Positions 21,703 to 25,194 of a stretch of DNA of 25,194 nt are shown one piece after another. The translations under genes were made by a program, and so were the position numbers. Origin of the DNA: a virus; IMG/VR virus record IMGVR_UViG_3300018080_000560, positions 1-25,194 of that record. One strand, 5' to 3'. The notes beneath the pieces are model-generated. The model was not told the DNA's origin. It was given only the letters and a program-made list of their open reading frames with translations, and made no database searches. Position 1 is the stretch's first letter; the number at the start of each line of letters is the position of its first letter.

Positions 21703-22310
21703 TGGCTTGGGTAATAACAGACGAAACATCTCACTTAAAATTAGTTAATGGAGTAAAGAAGTATTTACTTCCTAAAGGAGATATTAAAGTAATATTAGAA
21801 AACGGAATAGTAGTAATCGAAGGTGATTCAGGAAACGTTAGAGACAATATTGTAATAGATTATCAAAACGTAACAACTCCAAGTGAATCTAGCGGTGCTG
21901 ATCTATTTGATACTATCGTAGGATACATGACTTCAGGGGGTGGCGGTGATGCTTCTTCAGCAAACCAAGACACAATGATTACTCATTTATCTGAAGTAGA
22001 AGGTGCTGTTGAGACATTAGAGGCTGATTTAGCTATTCCATCTGCTATTGCGGACGGAGAGAAAGATGTAGCTGTTACGGGGACTGCTGTTGCTTTAGGA
22101 ACGACTGCTGCAATGAAGTTTGTAGTTCTTACTGCTAAGTCTGGTAATGGAGCTACTATTTGGGTAGGAGGTTCTTCTGTTACAGATGACGGTGATACAG
22201 GGAATCCTTTAGCTGCTGGTGAGTCTATGACAGTTTATTTAGCAGATATTGCTGACGTTTACATAAATGGTACTGCAACTGACGGTGTTACTTTCTCAAG
22301 ATTCAACTAG
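21702..22310 (+). CDS. Probable virion decoration protein, 202 aa
   Basis: It starts with a TAATG junction. Residues 1-62 are a small strand-rich module (MAWVITDETSHLKLVNGVKK YLLPKGDIKVILENGIVVIE). A linker with GGGGD and a helix (MITHLSEVEGAVETLEADL) follow, then a C-terminal beta domain (about 118-202: DVAVTGTAVALGTTAAMKFV, GATIWVGGSSVTDDGDTGNP, AAGESMTVYLADIADVYING). The last domain looks like the small beta sandwich fused to many phage head fibres and decoration proteins ('VGxxxVTxxxGxPLxAGExxTvyLaDiadVyiNGTAtdGVtf'). It is probably a surface protein of the virion. Confidence 0.6.
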   Translation: MAWVITDETSHLKLVNGVKKYLLPKGDIKVILENGIVVIEGDSGNVRDNIVIDYQNVTTPSESSGADLFDTIVGYMTSGGGGDASSANQDTMITHLSEVEGAVETLEADLAIPSAIADGEKDVAVTGTAVALGTTAAMKFVVLTAKSGNGATIWVGGSSVTDDGDTGNPLAAGESMTVYLADIADVYINGTATDGVTFSRFN

Positions 22311-22315
22311 AGTTT

Positions 22316-22972
22316 ATGAATATTAAAGGACATAAACATATTTTTGCTGGGCCTGAGTTCATAAAAAGAAGGCTTGACGCTCCTGCTGTGTATAAAGCTG
22401 CGGCTGGTGGTGGTTGTACTGCTGTGCAATCTGATGAACTTCAAATTGGTGCAGGTACTTCTAACTCTAGTTCTGCTCCTTTCTATGGTTTATACGACTA
22501 TTCATGGTATGGTGGAATTTGGTTAGCGTCCGAGTTTACGGGGACTGCTGATGGACAGATTCAACTAACAGGACTAGAAGTGGAAAGAGGTAGTACTACA
22601 AGTGGTTATCCTACTAACAACATGGAGATATGGATTTCAGAAGTAACTGAAAGTACATTTGATTCTTCTCCTGCTGTAAATGCGACAGACTTAACTAAAA
22701 GTAATGAGGTAAAAGTCTTTGATGGTAACTTAACTTGGTCTTCAGGATGGAATGAGGTTACGTTTGATACAAACTACTGTTATGGAGGGTCTAACAATCT
22801 ATTAGTTGAGTGGAGAAACTATGACGGTTCATGGCAGTCAGGGTATGGACATGGGGAGTATGATTTTTCTCCTGCACTTAATAGAGCAGCATATAAAGCA
22901 ACAGACAATGCTTATCCTACAGGCAACGGTAGCAGAAATAACTCAAGAATAAACACAATCTTTAAATACTAA
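22316..22972 (+). CDS. Probable beta-sandwich surface protein, 218 aa
   Basis: It begins MNIKGHKHIFAGPEFIKRRL DAPAVYKAAAGGGCTAVQSD, followed by a Gly/Ser/Trp/Tyr-rich beta domain with IQLTGLEVERGSTTSGYPTN NMEIWISEVTESTFDSS, VKVFDGNLTWSSGWNEVTFD, and TNYCYGGSNNLLVEWRNYDG. The 'yG.sNNLLVeW' strand pair resembles domains of secreted Bacteroidetes proteins and carbohydrate-binding jelly rolls. No signal peptide is seen, so it is probably carried on the virion. It lies between the decoration-like protein and the connector gene. Confidence 0.55.
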   Translation: MNIKGHKHIFAGPEFIKRRLDAPAVYKAAAGGGCTAVQSDELQIGAGTSNSSSAPFYGLYDYSWYGGIWLASEFTGTADGQIQLTGLEVERGSTTSGYPTNNMEIWISEVTESTFDSSPAVNATDLTKSNEVKVFDGNLTWSSGWNEVTFDTNYCYGGSNNLLVEWRNYDGSWQSGYGHGEYDFSPALNRAAYKATDNAYPTGNGSRNNSRINTIFKY

Positions 22973-22974
22973 TT

Positions 22975-23199
22975 ATGGCGGTAGATACACAACAATTACA
23001 AGTTGATTTAGCACTTCATGGTGATATTATTTATTGCGATGAACACAATGAATCATATTACTTAGTTGTTATGGAGAATGTAGCAGACCATAACACTGTC
23101 CATGATCTTATTGATAGTTATGTGAATAGTGAATATCCTAATCAAACTAACTGCACATTGGTTGATGGAATTTTAAAATGTGAAAAAAGTAAGCAATAA
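22975..23199 (+). CDS. Hypothetical protein, 74 aa
   Basis: MAVDTQQLQVDLALHGDIIY CDEHNESYYLVVMENVADHN, TVHDLIDSYVNSEYPNQTN, then CTLVDGILKCEKSKQ. Three Cys residues. Acidic, alpha/beta, no membrane segment. It starts 2 nt after the previous stop with context AATTATG and ends TAATG with the connector gene, so it is likely co-made with virion genes. Family not recognised. Confidence 0.6.
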   Translation: MAVDTQQLQVDLALHGDIIYCDEHNESYYLVVMENVADHNTVHDLIDSYVNSEYPNQTNCTLVDGILKCEKSKQ

Positions 23200-23687
23200 T
23201 GGCACAATTCGTTACAGCACAACAGGTTATATCTAACGCGTTCACTAACACGAACACAGATACTAACTTAATAAAAACAACTACTATTGAGCAAACTCAG
23301 TTAAAGCATTTAAAGCCTGTTTTAACAGAAGACTTATATGACTTAATAGTAACAGAGAATAACGCTAGTAGTTTATCTGCTGCGAATCAAACTATTTTCG
23401 ATACTTATATCGTTCCTGCTATGTATTGGTTCGTGAAGTATGACGTTATCTTAGACGCTCATTTGAAGTCTAACTCTAAAGGTATTAACAGATCTTTTGG
23501 AGACTTCTCAGAGCAAGGAGATAATACTGATATTTCTCATGTTATGACTAGTGCATTCATGACAGGGTTGAAGATATTGGAAAGAATGACAGAATATATT
23601 GAGGATAATGAATCTAGTTATTCAACTTATGAGAGTGGAAAGAATGTATTAAATGATGTATCACTTAGAGGAGGAATAATTTATTAG
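23199..23687 (+). CDS. Head-tail connector-like protein (DUF6712-like)
   Basis: 162 aa, mostly helical: MAQFVTAQQVISNAFTNTNT, DTNLIKTTTIEQTQLKHLKP VLTEDLYDLI, then TIFDTYIVPAMYWFVKYDVI LDAHLKSNSKGI and KILERMTEYIEDNESSY. The pattern 'I...I..AQ..hlkPvLg..lYd.i' with a helical core 'yi.pal.w.vk.dvl' fits the DUF6712 / gp6-like adaptor group found near portal and capsid genes of Bacteroidetes phages. It would form the ring under the portal. The name DUF6712 is from memory of the family pattern, not from a search. Confidence 0.62.
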   Translation: MAQFVTAQQVISNAFTNTNTDTNLIKTTTIEQTQLKHLKPVLTEDLYDLIVTENNASSLSAANQTIFDTYIVPAMYWFVKYDVILDAHLKSNSKGINRSFGDFSEQGDNTDISHVMTSAFMTGLKILERMTEYIEDNESSYSTYESGKNVLNDVSLRGGIIY

Positions 23688-23688
23688 T

Positions 23689-25194
23689 ATGGGAGCAGCA
23701 AATCAACATAGAAATTTAACAGGAGAGCAACTACATAAGCCTTTTGGCTTTGCAGGAGCATCTAACAACACAAGACCTTTTAAGAATGGTAATGGAGACT
23801 TAGTTTGGACATTAGACTCAAACTTAGAGAGTGCATTAGATTATGTATCTCCACAAACAGCACCACCTTCTGAGGATAATGGAGACATATACTTACTAGA
23901 TGATACTGGAACAGATTACGACATTGACACAATTGCTTGGCAATCAGGATCTACTATTAGAATTACTTTTAATGGTTCTCCTGATTTATCTGCTGTAGCG
24001 GCTGATGATTATTTCATAACAAGTGGTAATGCTAATTCATCAAATGATGGAACATTCGTTATTACTACTGTAAATGATGGTTCAGATTACATTGAAATAA
24101 CAAATACAGGTAGAACAGACGCTACGGATGATGAAGCTAGTGACGCTGCTGGTACGGGTTATTACGTACTAGAGGAGTGGGATGCAGCACCTAAAGGGTC
24201 GCATGTTAAGTTTGACGGAACTAGTTGGGTAAATTCTACTGTTGCTGATGGTGTTATTTGTTACGATCAGACAGCAGATTCTCATAGATACTATGATGCA
24301 ACAAACCAACATTGGGACAACACAATCGGTGGTGCAGCAGGAACAGTTACTTCTGTTGGAGGTACAGGTACTATTAACGGACTAACACTAACAGGAACAG
24401 TAACTACTTCGGGTAACTTAACTCTTGGTGGTACTCTAGCTGTAAACGATGGAGATTGGTCAGGAACAGACTTAGCAATCGCTAACGGAGGTACAGGACA
24501 AAGCACAGCGCAAGCTGCAATAGACGCTTTAACTCAGGTGTCAGGGGCAACAGATGAATATGTACTAACAAAAGACACAGCAACAGGAAATGCAACATGG
24601 AAAGCAGCTAGTGGTGGTTCGTCTCTATGGACAGATGATGGAAGTGGTAGAATCAGTTATAGTGCTTCAAATGCTGCTGTAGAAATATACGAGACATCAT
24701 ACGGGAATACTTATGGGTCTAACGTAACGGTTAGAAGAGGATTCTTCATGGTTGGTGAAGGACATACTATTGGAGATAATACTACAGCTACAAACGTAGA
24801 TAGAGCTTTCGTTGCAGGTGGTAACCATACTGTTGGTAACGTAGGGACTGTTGGTTATATCGCAGCTATAGGGTACAATAACACTATTGAAGAAGGATTG
24901 TACAATGTTGCAGTAGGTGGTACTAATACTATAAAGGACACATCTGACAATGCTATTGCTGTTGGTACAAGTAATACTATCACAGGTTCTAATACTATTG
25001 TAGTGGGTAACGCTAATGAATCTAAGTCTGATAGTGCAATTATATTTGGAGATACTGTAACAGCAGGTGAATCTTCTAAGAAACAATTAGCATTTGGTAA
25101 TAACTTTGACGTAGCTAAAACATATTTCTCTAAAGGTTTTTACGTTGAATTTGGGAGTGGTGGTTCTTCAAGACCTACTTTCGGATTAGTAAGA
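23689..25194 (+). CDS. Tail fibre / receptor-binding protein, 5' part (runs off the window)
   Basis: 502 codons from ATG 23689, open to the window end. Residues 1-60 may attach to the tail (MGAANQHRNLTGEQLHKPFG). Residues 85-160 look like a beta domain (WQSGSTIRITFNGSPDLSAV, NSSNDGTFVITTVNDGSDYI). Residues 215-275 hold the fibre repeat GTVTSVGGTGTINGLTLTGT and IANGGTGQSTAQAAIDALTQ. Residues about 352-475 are YadA/adhesin head-like repeats of 'N.i..g..N.vavG..N' form (AAIGYNNTIEEGLYNVAVGG TNTIKD..., SNTIVVGNANES), which stack as a trimeric beta-prism. It is the probable host-recognition fibre. Its C-terminus lies outside the window. Confidence 0.85.
   Translation, partial: MGAANQHRNLTGEQLHKPFGFAGASNNTRPFKNGNGDLVWTLDSNLESALDYVSPQTAPPSEDNGDIYLLDDTGTDYDIDTIAWQSGSTIRITFNGSPDLSAVAADDYFITSGNANSSNDGTFVITTVNDGSDYIEITNTGRTDATDDEASDAAGTGYYVLEEWDAAPKGSHVKFDGTSWVNSTVADGVICYDQTADSHRYYDATNQHWDNTIGGAAGTVTSVGGTGTINGLTLTGTVTTSGNLTLGGTLAVNDGDWSGTDLAIANGGTGQSTAQAAIDALTQVSGATDEYVLTKDTATGNATWKAASGGSSLWTDDGSGRISYSASNAAVEIYETSYGNTYGSNVTVRRGFFMVGEGHTIGDNTTATNVDRAFVAGGNHTVGNVGTVGYIAAIGYNNTIEEGLYNVAVGGTNTIKDTSDNAIAVGTSNTITGSNTIVVGNANESKSDSAIIFGDTVTAGESSKKQLAFGNNFDVAKTYFSKGFYVEFGSGGSSRPTFGLVR

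Noticed and set aside
24697-25086. 129-aa minus-strand ORF
   Set aside because: It is a shadow of the tail fibre gene. It is rich in S, T, N, C and Y without a fold pattern, the opposite strand of repeated GGT/ACT/AAT codons.
1-25194. CRISPR array, IS element, integrase or attachment site
   Set aside because: No regularly spaced direct repeats, no transposase or recombinase ORF, and no tRNA end that could be an attachment core are visible in the window.

Overview
The window is a contiguous 25.2 kb piece of a tailed double-stranded DNA phage, or of a prophage, most likely infecting a Bacteroidetes host such as a flavobacterium. I infer the host from three things: the strongly AT-rich sequence; the near absence of Shine-Dalgarno sites combined with a recurring (A/G)TTATG start context; and virion-protein styles common in flavobacterial phages. 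No integrase, repressor, replication gene or endolysin is visible, so lifestyle cannot be decided. I see no tail sheath or contractile baseplate genes, which together with an 863-residue tape measure suggests a siphovirus.

Layout. (1) Positions 1-533 hold two small genes and the tail of a third, closed by a strong intrinsic terminator. (2) Positions 534-1316 are non-coding, with an imperfect tandem repeat and palindromes. (3) Positions 1317-5903 hold an accessory cluster of small genes: two HNH homing-type endonucleases, two Cys-rich probable zinc-binding proteins, two one-helix membrane peptides, a complete stand-alone CheY-like receiver, one likely minus-strand gene and a helix-turn-helix-like protein that may be the small terminase. 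(4) Positions 5903-16600 hold the large terminase, then a tail block: a chaperone-like pair joined by a poly-T slippery site, a tail-terminator-like protein with an FN3 domain, an HK97 gp10-like protein, two large tail proteins and the tape measure. (5) Positions 16680-21539 hold the head block: protease/scaffold fusion, a small gene, major capsid protein, probable tail tube protein, a small gene and the portal. Terminators follow the capsid and tube genes. (6) Positions 21520-25194 hold a holin-like peptide, two probable decoration or surface proteins, a small gene, a head-tail connector-like protein and an unfinished tail fibre running off the window.

Nearly all genes are on the plus strand and tightly packed. 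Many junctions are TAATG or ATGA overlaps, which suggests translational coupling. The gene order is unusual: the tail block lies between the large terminase and the head block, and the portal comes after the capsid gene.

The points most worth a second look are the phage-encoded receiver domain with all catalytic residues, the probable -1 frameshift at the T9 run (7880-7888), the repeat-bearing non-coding region, the minus-strand gene with a Bacteroidetes-type -7 promoter element next to a branched RNA-like fold, and the extra domain inserted in the capsid protein.
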